A stretch of DNA of 64,000 nucleotides from Chryseobacterium paludis (GTDB lineage: Bacteria; Bacteroidota; Bacteroidia; Flavobacteriales; Weeksellaceae), in contig NZ_CP099966.1 in assembly GCF_025403485.1 (NCBI RefSeq), forward strand, positions 4,896,501 to 4,960,500. The letters run 5' to 3'. The notes under the pieces were generated by a model, which saw only the letters and a program-made list of their open reading frames with translations, was not told where the DNA came from and ran no database searches. Below are positions 51,843 to 58,899 of the stretch, one piece after another (within the stretch, counting starts at the first letter, position 1; every line of letters starts with the position of its first letter). The position numbers and the translations under genes are program-made.

Positions 51843-52361
51843 ATGCAAACTACAATGATTTTAATTACATTTATTATGTTCATTTCTTGCAAAAGCCAAT
51901 ATTTGCCAATAATTGGAGATGAATACATTTATGAAAATAATAATAGAAAAGTATCTATTCAAATATTAGATAAAAATAATCTTATTATAAAAAGTATATT
52001 TAACTGTACCAATATTGATGATCAATTCAAAAATATAATCTTTAAAAAGAAATATCGTATTTCTAAGAACAAAATAATAATTTTAAATCCTGAAAAGGAG
52101 GAATTTAAATTACCTTATTTTAACGATAGTGATTGTAATTTTTTAAGCGAAAAATACAGAACAAATATAAGACACCTGTATGATGGAAGAAACTTTTACC
52201 CTGATAAATCTTTGTATAGTATCCCTAATATTGATACTTTAACTATAATGCAAAATAATAGCCTGTTTTATTACAAAAAAGTCACGAATGGAAGTGTTGG
52301 ATTTATATTTAAAAAAAGTAGCAACACAAAGTTTGTGATTGTAAGTCAATATAAACGATAA
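51843..52361 (+). CDS. Putative small lipoprotein of unknown function
   Basis: 172-residue protein with a short hydrophobic N-terminus and lipobox MFISC (lipidated Cys16). The body is Asn/Lys/Ile-rich with predicted beta strands (VSIQILDKNNLIIKSIF, YRISKNKIIILNP, TLTIMQNNSLFYYKKV), and its base composition is even more AT-rich than that of neighbours. No family is recognised. It follows the small membrane-protein gene by 57 bp and may share its transcript. A hairpin terminator lies about 190 bp downstream. Confidence 0.65.
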   Translation: MQTTMILITFIMFISCKSQYLPIIGDEYIYENNNRKVSIQILDKNNLIIKSIFNCTNIDDQFKNIIFKKKYRISKNKIIILNPEKEEFKLPYFNDSDCNFLSEKYRTNIRHLYDGRNFYPDKSLYSIPNIDTLTIMQNNSLFYYKKVTNGSVGFIFKKSSNTKFVIVSQYKR

Positions 52362-52472
52362 AGCTACTTGTTTCACTTTATATAATAAATTACGAACATT
52401 GGGGTTTAGGTCTATTCTCTTGATAGTAAAATATAGACTGAGGTACTACAAAGATTTGAAGCAAGGGATGAT

Positions 52473-52503
52473 CCCCCGCTACCGCACGAATCATTTCGTG
52501 TGG
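52473..52503 (-). repeat. REP-like hairpin with AGCGGGGG tail, copy 2
   Basis: On the minus strand: CCACACGAA-ATGA-TTCGTGCGG then TAGCGGGGG. The stem CACGAA/TTCGTG is identical to copies 4 and 5. Confidence 0.75.
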
Positions 52504-52548
52504 TACTCCATCCAGCTGCTAGCTTCGCAAAGTCTATGATTTTGAGCT

Positions 52549-52592
52549 AAACAAACAATCTAGGAAAAACCATTCCTGGATTGTTTGTTTGC
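52549..52592. terminator. Strong hairpin, probable bidirectional terminator
   Basis: 18-bp stem AAACAAACAATCTAGGAA (52549-52566) / TTCCTGGATTGTTTGTTT (52573-52590) with a single wobble and 6-nt loop. The T-rich end suits plus-strand termination after the lipoprotein gene at 51843, though it is 190 bp away. Confidence 0.7.
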
Positions 52593-52646
52593 AATATTCC
52601 CTACTATTTACATGATAAGAAACTAATTTTATCAAGTTATAAAAAT

Positions 52647-52677
52647 CCCCTAGCTTACGCGAGCGTCCCGCTCGTGT
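52647..52677 (-). repeat. REP-like hairpin, copy 3 (diverged)
   Basis: On the minus strand: ACACGAGC-GGGAC-GCTCGCGT followed by AAGCTAGGGG. This is a stem variant of copy 1 with the same G-rich tail. Confidence 0.6.
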
Positions 52678-52696
52678 CCGAATAAAATTGGTTTAC

Positions 52697-52786
52697 AAAT
52701 TATAAAAGATCCAAGAAAGTAGAGTTCTTAGGTCTTTTATTATATTATCGTTTAAATTTGCAAGTGAGAGTTGGTAACGAGCGTGA
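52697..52786 (+). repeat. Promoter-containing direct repeat, copy 2
   Basis: Matches 51275-51365: the TTTAAATTTGCAA block (TAAATTTG at 52753-52760) and the identical GGTAACGAGCGTGA (52773-52786). The following hairpin is decayed here (TAGCGAGGAG in place of the full stem). Confidence 0.7.
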
Positions 52787-52854
52787 TAGCGAGGAGAAAA
52801 GGAACTTTTGGATAAGATTGTGGTTTTTAGAATGTTTGATTGATAATATTTTAA

Positions 52855-52885
52855 CCACACGAAAGGATTCGTGCGGTAGCAGGGG
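52855..52885 (+). repeat. REP-like hairpin with AGCAGGGG tail, copy 4
   Basis: CCACACGAA-AGGA-TTCGTGCGG then TAGCAGGGG. It lies just upstream of, and in frame continuity with, the reading frame at 52921. Confidence 0.75.
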
Positions 52886-52920
52886 CAAGTCCTGGTGATA
52901 TTGGTTTTTCAGTTTTTCAA

Positions 52921-53223
52921 ATGAATGCATATGGAGAGAAAGATGGAGCAAAATATACTAACGTTTTTGAGGGTGCTACAGGTTATTCTACAGAATTTTC
53001 CGGCTCTGTTTTTTATGGAGGTTCTCATAGTTTTAGCGCAAATGATGATAATATAAGGCGTGCTGATTATGGAACTCAGGCTACAAGTTTTAATTTAGGA
53101 ACTGGTTATGATGCAGGAGTTTCAAGAACAAATACAACTGATATAACTCAGAAAGTTAATAACGCTCCATCAGCAATTGGAAGTTGGCTTCGTAAAAATG
53201 TTAAACATTCCCCCTCAATTTAA
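52921..53223 (+). CDS. Hypothetical protein, possible detached toxin-module fragment
   Basis: 100 codons from ATG 52921. The frame is open back to about 52854 through the REP-like hairpin (RIRAVAGASPGDIGFSVFQ before the Met). The product is Gly/Ser/Asn-rich with beta-like segments (GYSTEFSGSVFYGGSHSFS, TQATSFNLGTGYDAGVS), no signal peptide and no lipobox. It loosely recalls C-terminal modules of polymorphic toxins in Bacteroidota, but no active-site motif is visible. It may be a remnant of a larger modular protein. The next gene starts 6 bp after its stop, suggesting co-translation. Confidence 0.45.
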   Translation: MNAYGEKDGAKYTNVFEGATGYSTEFSGSVFYGGSHSFSANDDNIRRADYGTQATSFNLGTGYDAGVSRTNTTDITQKVNNAPSAIGSWLRKNVKHSPSI

Positions 53224-53229
53224 TTAAAG

Positions 53230-53571
53230 ATGAAACAAAGAATAAGTTTAATTATATGTTTAGTAATTGTGTTGATCTTCTTCATTTTTACAAACCGTAT
53301 AGATCATCAAAGTAATGCAAAGAGACTTGCAGAGGAAGAATGTATTTTAGTTGTAGAAACACCTCCTTCATCATATACTTCTGAGATGTTTAGAGCTAAA
53401 GGCTATAATCCTTTAACTAACAAATCTTGTGAGTGTAATCACCATAACAGGTGGTGGAGTTCATATAAAGATCAAATACAAGCTGGTGATACTATTGTGA
53501 AGAGGAAAGGTGAACTAATATTCAGTATCCATAAAAAAGATAGTATTATTAATCATAGATATAGATTATAA
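53230..53571 (+). CDS. Small membrane-anchored protein of unknown function (family member 2)
   Basis: 113-residue protein with an N-terminal membrane helix (ISLIICLVIVLIFFIF) and an outward domain containing WWSSYKDQIQAGDTIVKRKGELIFSI, plus a CEC pair (NKSCECNHH). Layout and the GDTIVKRKGEL core match the product of 51441 (WEDKIEIGDSILKPKGSL). It follows the possible toxin fragment at 52921 by 6 bp, so it is an immunity-protein candidate on position alone. It ends at a two-way terminator shared with the convergent lipoprotein gene. Confidence 0.68.
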   Translation: MKQRISLIICLVIVLIFFIFTNRIDHQSNAKRLAEEECILVVETPPSSYTSEMFRAKGYNPLTNKSCECNHHNRWWSSYKDQIQAGDTIVKRKGELIFSIHKKDSIINHRYRL

Positions 53572-53580
53572 TAAACAAAA

Positions 53581-53610
53581 AATAAAAGCGGAGATTTTTC
53601 CGCTTTTATT
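53581..53610. terminator. Bidirectional terminator
   Basis: Perfect 12-bp stem AATAAAAGCGGA (53581-53592) / TCCGCTTTTATT (53599-53610) with T tracts both ways. The stop codon of the minus-strand gene lies in the right arm. Confidence 0.93.
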
Positions 53611-54043
53611 TTTTTGGTATAATATCAAAATCAAGTCGATAAGAAATTATTTTAATTGAATCATTTTCTTTTTGCAGTCTAAAATATTCTTTTGTTTGAG
53701 TGGAATTTCTTGTAACAAGATATGAAAGTTCATATTTGGAGATGGGATTAGATCCCTTAATTATGTGTGTCCAGCTATCTGTAAGTTCATAATCTTTTAC
53801 TTTTCCAAAATCATTATCTGTTTTATCTAAAATTTGTTCAAATCTTTCTTTTCCTACTTCCTTAAAAAAACGATTACTAAATAATTTAAAAAGCTCTTTT
53901 TTATTATCTTCTTTTACTAAAAAATAAAATTTATTAATAATTTTTTGGGCGTCTTGTCTATCCTCTTCTCTATTTTCATAGATTTTATCGTAACTACATC
54001 CTATAAAAAGAAAAGGAATCAGTATTAAAATATACTTTTTCAT
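53606..54043 (-). CDS. Putative lipoprotein with NTF2-like domain
   Basis: 145-residue protein with lipobox FLFIGC (Cys about residue 16). The mature domain has an initial amphipathic helix (QDAQKIINKFYFLVKEDNKKELFKLFSNRFFKEV) and strands (YELTDSWTHIIKG, KYELSYLVTRNSTQTKEYFRLQKENDSIKIISYRLD), a pattern common to NTF2-like/DUF4019-type proteins that often follow regulators. Its start codon overlaps the stop of the XRE regulator gene by 4 bp, so the two form an operon. No catalytic residues can be assigned. Confidence 0.72.
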   Translation of the reverse strand: MKKYILILIPFLFIGCSYDKIYENREEDRQDAQKIINKFYFLVKEDNKKELFKLFSNRFFKEVGKERFEQILDKTDNDFGKVKDYELTDSWTHIIKGSNPISKYELSYLVTRNSTQTKEYFRLQKENDSIKIISYRLDFDIIPKK

Positions 54044-54384
54044 AATGCAGCAATATTTTTAATTTTAAGAGCTTGAATAAATCCATCTACTACAGAAAGC
54101 AGATGTTTTTTAATTTCAGGATCGAGCTTTTCGATGTCGTTGAAACGGTTGAGCATTGCAGGATCTTTAAAGATGTTTACATCCTCTGTCTCTTCCAGAA
54201 GATAACCAACTGTAGTTCCTAAAATCTTAGCAATATTTTTAGCCACTTCAATAGAAGGAATCATCTCATCACGCTCATACTTCCCAATTACAGAATAAGA
54301 AGTATTTAAAATCCCTGCCAAATCCTTTTGGGGAAGGCTTTTGGCTTCTCTGCATTCTCTTAATTTTTTACCGAAAGTATCCAT
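54040..54384 (-). CDS. XRE-family transcriptional regulator
   Basis: 114-residue protein with an N-terminal HTH_3 domain (FGKKLRECREAKSLPQKDLAGILNTSYSVIGKYERDEMIPSIEVAKNIAKILGTTVGYLLEE, residues 4-68) and a helical C-terminus (MLNRFNDIEKLDPEIKKHLLSVVDGFIQALK) likely used for dimerisation. It is translationally coupled to a downstream lipoprotein gene. A repeated TAAGGTA motif around its promoter suggests autoregulation. Similar small XRE proteins are common near mobile or toxin genes of flavobacteria. Confidence 0.9.
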   Translation of the reverse strand: MDTFGKKLRECREAKSLPQKDLAGILNTSYSVIGKYERDEMIPSIEVAKNIAKILGTTVGYLLEETEDVNIFKDPAMLNRFNDIEKLDPEIKKHLLSVVDGFIQALKIKNIAAL

Positions 54385-54397
54385 TGCTTATATCTTT

Positions 54398-54520
54398 TAA
54401 GGTATTAAACCACTGTATTTTATTAATAACAAGCAAATATAAATACTTTATAAGGTAAATAAAAATCTAATAATTTTTGCAAAATAGATTTTATAGTATG
54501 TCTTTGTACTCAATAAGGTA
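54398..54520. promoter_or_regulatory. Three TAAGGTA sites around the XRE promoter, candidate operators
   Basis: TAAGGTA occurs at 54398-54404, 54451-54457 and 54514-54520, each in the context (A/T)TAAGGTA(T/A)(T/A)(A/T)A. TATATTTG on the minus strand (54434-54441) fits the -7 box of the XRE gene. One site is just upstream of that box, one is between the start site and the ATG, and one is further upstream. Autoregulation is inferred. Confidence 0.5.
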
Positions 54521-54780
54521 TATAAAACTTTTTTTCAAAAATTTTTAATCACTGGAAATCTCCACCATCAAACACCATTTACGTTTATCCTCAGTCCTTC
54601 GTCATTACAACCTTGAACCCCTCGCTGCCGCACGAATCCTTTCGTGTGGCATTTTGTTTATATATTACTAAAAGAATTAAAAATAAAACACAAATAACAT
54701 CTTCTTATATGTTTCTTAAAATCCTAAATTTGTAATGCAACAAATAACAACAACTTACACAATCACTAAAAATAATTCAT
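54521..54780. other. Intergenic remainder upstream of the reductase gene
   Basis: Contains the REP-like copy 5 and TAAATTTG (54725-54732), a possible -7 box 49 bp before the ATG at 54781. No -33 TTG at usual spacing and no coding potential seen. Confidence 0.4.
54618..54649 (-). repeat. REP-like hairpin with AGCGAGGGG tail, copy 5
   Basis: On the minus strand: CCACACGAA-AGGA-TTCGTGCGG then CAGCGAGGGG. It has the same stem and loop as copy 4, at the right edge of the accessory stretch. Confidence 0.75.
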
Positions 54781-55356
54781 ATGAGAAAATTAAAATTACA
54801 GATGCAAATGACCATTGATGGCTTTGTGGCTGGTCCTAATGGCGAGCAGGATTGGGTATGGCTAAGCCCACCGGATCCCATTGGCTTTCAAAAAATCGTT
54901 GAACTGGCTGAGACCAGTGATACACTTTTAATGGGACGAAAAATGGCGCGGGAGTTTATTGATCACTGGGAAAATGTAGCAGATAATCTACCGGATAATC
55001 CAACGAATGCTTTAGCAAAACTGATCGTTGATATGCGTAAGATTGCTTTTAGCAAAACGGAAACAGATATTACTGGCAGGAACTTAGAAGTAGAAAACGG
55101 AGATTTGGTTTCTAGGGTAGAAGCTCTAAAAAAAGAATCCGGTAAAGATATTTTGGTGTATGGAGGTGCTGATTTTGTAAGTTCTTTGATCGATAAGGAT
55201 CTTATTGATGAATACTATATCATCGTTAATCCGGTTGCCATTGGAAAAGGACTTCCTGTTTTTAATGGGAGAAAAGTTTTAAAATTAGAAAGTTCCCTTG
55301 CCCTTAATAGTGGGAAAGTACTTAATAAATACCTTCCGGTTAAGGAAAATCAATAA
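54781..55356 (+). CDS. Dihydrofolate reductase-family protein (RibD C-terminal domain)
   Basis: 191-residue cytoplasmic protein of the RibD_C/DHFR-like fold: KLQMQMTIDGFVAGPNGEQDWVW, DTLLMGRKMAREFIDHW, KIAFSKTETDI, KESGKDILVYGGADFVSSLIDKDLIDEYYIIVNPVAIGKGLPVF. The TIDGFVAGPNG start and VYGGADF NADPH-binding region are typical of stand-alone family members that are common in flavobacteria. They are reductases of unassigned substrate, not riboflavin or folate enzymes by necessity. Start codon ATG at 54781 is the first in frame. Confidence 0.92.
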   Translation: MRKLKLQMQMTIDGFVAGPNGEQDWVWLSPPDPIGFQKIVELAETSDTLLMGRKMAREFIDHWENVADNLPDNPTNALAKLIVDMRKIAFSKTETDITGRNLEVENGDLVSRVEALKKESGKDILVYGGADFVSSLIDKDLIDEYYIIVNPVAIGKGLPVFNGRKVLKLESSLALNSGKVLNKYLPVKENQ

Positions 55357-55393
55357 CAGTTGAATAAAAACTGGAAATTGGAACATAGAAAAC

Positions 55394-55418
55394 AAGCCTT
55401 CATTACGAAGGCTTTTAT
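55394..55418. terminator. Bidirectional terminator
   Basis: The stem AAGCCTTC (55394-55401) / GAAGGCTT (55407-55414) has a T-rich right flank and A-rich left flank, between convergent genes ending at 55356 and 55420. Confidence 0.88.
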
Positions 55419-55419
55419 T

Positions 55420-56289
55420 TTATCTTGAGATTTTTGAAACTGCTCTTTTCGCTTTCCTATGTGCTTTTCCCACTTTAAATTTAAACCATCTTTCTTTAAA
55501 CAAATTCCGCATGGCATTATCGAAATGCCTGATCATCACAAGATTTTTAAAACCCCGCCACTTCTCGAGCAAGCTGGACGGCAGGGCTCTTATCGAAACA
55601 GAATACCCTTCTGTTTCATATTGGATATAATGCCACCATCCGGAAGGAATATAAAGCGTTTCGCCGGGATGAATGATCGCTTCGTAACCATTTACGTATT
55701 TCAGAGCAGGAAATTCATTATAGTCGGGTTCTTTGATATTGGCTAAACTATGAAAATTATAAGGTAATTTGTACATCAGACTCGATTGTTCCCATGGAAA
55801 CAGCCATATTTTTTTGATGCCTTGAAATTGAGTAATGAAAACGTGGGACATATCAATGTCGATGTGATTTCTGGTGATGGATCCTTTACCTCCAAAGAAC
55901 ATAAACGGAAGCCATTTTAAAATTTTGCCATTGGTGACATCGTTGTAATGAATGTCACTTTTCATTTCCGGTTTTATCGTTAGGAGATTAAAAAGGAAGA
56001 GTCTCTGTTCGGTAGGTTGGGTACTGATCAGATTCAGGTATTCAGAAAAAGGGGTTTGTGAAATAGGTTTACTGGCCACTCTGTCTAAAGATTCCAAATC
56101 ACTGCCATAAATATTGACCAGATGATTCCCTGCAATCTCTTTAAAATAATCATAATTCCATTTTTTAAAAGCCGGACTTTCCGGATCTACAAAATCTTCC
56201 AGGATAACAGGCACGCAAGGTTTCATATATAAATTCAGGAAGTTTCTGGAGGGTATTTTTCTAACTTTTTGTACCGTTGTTAATTTCAT
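55420..56289 (-). CDS. JmjC/cupin_8-like protein, putative Fe(II)/2-oxoglutarate oxygenase
   Basis: 289-residue cytoplasmic protein with the cupin_8/JmjC-like fold. It begins VPVILEDFVDPESPAFKKWNYDYFKEIAGN, the usual plant-like start. The metal site HxD is visible in RNHIDIDMSHVF and the distal His in PSGWWHYIQYETEGYSVSIRAL, with upstream HYNDV and a PGETLYIPSGWW beta turn. Related enzymes hydroxylate proteins or small molecules; the substrate here is unknown. The C-terminal 40 residues are strongly basic (FKERWFKFKVGKAHRKAKRA). It is convergent with the reductase gene and divergent from kbl. Confidence 0.87.
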   Translation of the reverse strand: MKLTTVQKVRKIPSRNFLNLYMKPCVPVILEDFVDPESPAFKKWNYDYFKEIAGNHLVNIYGSDLESLDRVASKPISQTPFSEYLNLISTQPTEQRLFLFNLLTIKPEMKSDIHYNDVTNGKILKWLPFMFFGGKGSITRNHIDIDMSHVFITQFQGIKKIWLFPWEQSSLMYKLPYNFHSLANIKEPDYNEFPALKYVNGYEAIIHPGETLYIPSGWWHYIQYETEGYSVSIRALPSSLLEKWRGFKNLVMIRHFDNAMRNLFKERWFKFKVGKAHRKAKRAVSKISR

Positions 56290-56449
56290 TTTTAGAATTT
56301 AAAGGACAAATATAAAATTATTATCCTACTAAATTAGTAGACTATTTGTTAAAATGAATGTTTTACCTCAATTTTTTAGAATAAGAATCATAAAATAGGA
56401 TAGTTTACCGCCTTTTTACTAAATTAGCGCATCTAAAAAATTACTAAAA

Positions 56450-57646
56450 ATGATCTCTGAAAAATATCTTCAAAATTTACAGAACGAACTTAAAAATATT
56501 GAAAACGACGGGCTTTACAAGAGAGAAAGAATCATTACTTCTCAGCAAAGTGCGGAAATAGAAGCTAATGGTAAAAAGCTGTTAAACTTCTGTGCGAATA
56601 ATTATTTGGGATTATCCAACAATCCGGAAGTGATGAAAGCTTCTCAGGATATGATAGGATCTCATGGATATGGGATGTCGTCTGTTCGTTTTATCTGTGG
56701 AACTCAAGATATTCATAAGCAATTGGAAGAAAAGATTGCTCAGTTTTTAGGATTAGAGGACACGATCTTGTATGCAGCTTGTTTTGATGCGAACGGTGGT
56801 GTTTTCGAACCGTTATTTACAGAAGAAGATGCTATTATTTCAGATGAACTGAATCACGCTTCTATTATCGATGGGGTTCGTCTTTGTAAGGCAGCGAGAT
56901 ACCGTTATAAAAACAATAATATGCAGGATCTGGAAGCTCAGTTGATTGCAGCTTCTGAAAAAAATCACCGATTTACCATTATCGTTACCGATGGGGTTTT
57001 CTCAATGGATGGTATCGTTGCTGACCTGAAAGGTGTTTGTGATCTTGCCGATAAATATGGAGCTTTAGTAATGGTGGATGATTCTCACGCAACCGGTTTC
57101 ATTGGGAAAACAGGCCGTGGAACACACGAAGCCAATGAAGTAATGGGTAGAGTAGACATTATTACTTCTACTTTAGGAAAAGCATTAGGTGGAGCATTGG
57201 GTGGATTTACTTCCGGTAAAAAAGAGATCATTGATATGTTGAGACAGCGTTCCCGTCCATATTTATTTTCAAACTCATTAGCTCCTGGAATCGTAGGTGC
57301 AGCATTGAAAGTGTTAGATATGATCTCCGACGATACTTCACTTCGTGATCAGGTAATGGAAAATGCAGAATATTTCAGAAAAGAAATGAAAGCTAAAGGT
57401 TTTGATATTCCTGATGGTGATGCAGCAATTGTTCCGGTTATGTTATACGATGCGCCTTTGGCTCAGAAGATGGCAGAGAAACTAATGGATGAAGGAATTT
57501 ATGTAATCGGATTCTTCTATCCTGTAGTTCCGAAAGGAAAAGCTAGAATAAGAGTTCAGCTTTCTGCAGCTCATACAAGAGCACATTTGGATAAAGCAAT
57601 CGCTGCTTTTGAAAAAGTGGGGAAAGAGCTGAGTGTGATTTCTTAA
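56450..57646 (+). CDS. kbl: Glycine C-acetyltransferase (2-amino-3-ketobutyrate CoA ligase)
   Basis: 398-residue PLP enzyme of the alpha-oxoamine synthase family that cleaves 2-amino-3-ketobutyrate with CoA to glycine and acetyl-CoA in threonine breakdown. The PLP lysine is K244 in [14 protein letters not shown]. Other motifs are [64 protein letters not shown] and [12 protein letters not shown]. The protein has the usual length for Kbl. Threonine dehydrogenase (tdh) is not adjacent. A secreted unknown follows after 19 bp. Upstream, ACTAAATTAG is a weak -7-like box. Confidence 0.95.
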   Translation: MISEKYLQNLQNELKNIENDGLYKRERIITSQQSAEIEANGKKLLNFCANNYLGLSNNPEVMKASQDMIGSHGYGMSSVRFICGTQDIHKQLEEKIAQFLGLEDTILYAACFDANGGVFEPLFTEEDAIISDELNHASIIDGVRLCKAARYRYKNNNMQDLEAQLIAASEKNHRFTIIVTDGVFSMDGIVADLKGVCDLADKYGALVMVDDSHATGFIGKTGRGTHEANEVMGRVDIITSTLGKALGGALGGFTSGKKEIIDMLRQRSRPYLFSNSLAPGIVGAALKVLDMISDDTSLRDQVMENAEYFRKEMKAKGFDIPDGDAAIVPVMLYDAPLAQKMAEKLMDEGIYVIGFFYPVVPKGKARIRVQLSAAHTRAHLDKAIAAFEKVGKELSVIS

Positions 57647-57665
57647 AACAAAAAAATACAGGCTT

Positions 57666-58199
57666 ATGAAAAATATACTTTTGATTATCGGTTTTATCTG
57701 TTTTCAAAGTTTTTCTGCTCAGAATATTATGGATTTTGATCTTAAAAATGTTGAGCTTCAGGGAATGCAGCCTGTAAAAATAAATAAAGAAATGAAATCT
57801 ATCGGGATTACCCAGGTACCATTTGTAACAGATAATCCCGGTATCATTTCAAAAATTGCCAATCAGGATATTGCCCCAAAAATTAAAAAGCTGTACGCGT
57901 TTCCTTACTACAGTCCAACAGATGAACTGAATGATGGTGGCGTTTATGTGTATCAGTTCGGTTCAAAGAAAGACTTGGATGAGTATCTTACCAAAAACTT
58001 TGAACAACCCAATTACAGGGTTTTGGTTAAAGATCTTTTTTATATCCGAATCTGGAGTGATTATGGGTATAATATTAAAGGAAAAGAAACCAGCGATGAC
58101 CATTTGAATAAAATGGAAAAGTATTATACCAAGTTGGGCGCAAAAAGAATCATGTTAAAACCGGATCCAGATAGTACAGATACTGTGGTAACGAAGTAG
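57666..58199 (+). CDS. Secreted protein of unknown function
   Basis: 177-residue exported protein with signal peptide MKNILLIIGFICFQSFSAQ and a soluble domain (LKNVELQGMQPVKINKEMKS, YAFPYYSPTDELNDGGVYVYQFGSKKDLDEYL, YRVLVKDLFYIRIWSDYGYN, KMEKYYTKLGAKRIM). The mix of helices and strands and the YVYQFGSKKDLDEYLTKNF segment suggest a small alpha/beta domain, but no family is recognised. It lies 19 bp after kbl and 66 bp before hemJ, so it is probably co-transcribed with both. Confidence 0.8.
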   Translation: MKNILLIIGFICFQSFSAQNIMDFDLKNVELQGMQPVKINKEMKSIGITQVPFVTDNPGIISKIANQDIAPKIKKLYAFPYYSPTDELNDGGVYVYQFGSKKDLDEYLTKNFEQPNYRVLVKDLFYIRIWSDYGYNIKGKETSDDHLNKMEKYYTKLGAKRIMLKPDPDSTDTVVTK

Positions 58200-58265
58200 A
58201 TATAAAAACTAGAGTGCACTGATGAAAAAGGTGATTAGTTCCTAAAAAAAATAGAAAAGTTTAAA

Positions 58266-58820
58266 ATGCTTTACACAATAATCAAGGCGCTGCACATTAT
58301 TTTTATGGTCAGTTATTTTGCGGGAATTTTTTATCTCGTAAGACTATTTGTTTACTATAAAGATACCGATGAATTTGCTGAAGAGAAGAAGAAGATCTTA
58401 AGAGAACAGTATACATTCATGGCGAGAAGGCTGTGGAATATTATTACGGTTCCTGCAGGAGTTATTATGACCGTTTGTGGATTAGTCATGATCTGTCTTA
58501 ATACAGGGTTAATGAAAACGCCTTGGTTTCATTTAAAACTCACTTTCCTGATAGGTCTTGCGATTTACCATTACTGGTGTTGGAAAAAGGTACTTCAATT
58601 AAAAGCCCTGAATGGAAATACTTTGGAAACGGCGAATATAAAACTGAGACAGGCAAATGAGATTGCTACCTTCATTTTATTTCTGGTGGTCTTCACGGTT
58701 ATTTTAAAATCTTCAGTGATCGAATACTGGTGGCAATTAATTACCGGATTTTTCGTTCTTGTATTTTTAATCATGATGACCGTAAAACTGGTCAATAAAA
58801 ACAAAAAGAAAAAATCTTAA
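58266..58820 (+). CDS. hemJ: Protoporphyrinogen IX oxidase HemJ
   Basis: 184-residue membrane protein with five hydrophobic segments, family UPF0093/HemJ, which oxidises protoporphyrinogen IX in haem synthesis. Conserved residues include H10 in IKALHIIFMVSYFAGIFYLVRLFVYY, the W/RLW after an acidic-basic loop (EQYTFMARRLWNIITVP), LKLTFLIGLAIYHYWCWK and the helix with NEIATFILFLVVFTVIL. Length fits the family. It lies upstream of gldF by 79 bp on the same strand. Other haem genes are not in view. Confidence 0.9.
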   Translation: MLYTIIKALHIIFMVSYFAGIFYLVRLFVYYKDTDEFAEEKKKILREQYTFMARRLWNIITVPAGVIMTVCGLVMICLNTGLMKTPWFHLKLTFLIGLAIYHYWCWKKVLQLKALNGNTLETANIKLRQANEIATFILFLVVFTVILKSSVIEYWWQLITGFFVLVFLIMMTVKLVNKNKKKKS

Positions 58821-58899
58821 TCCCCCAACAATAGATTAAAATATAATTGATAAGGTAATTTTTGCTCTGCAACCTATTACCTAAACCCTAAATAAAACT

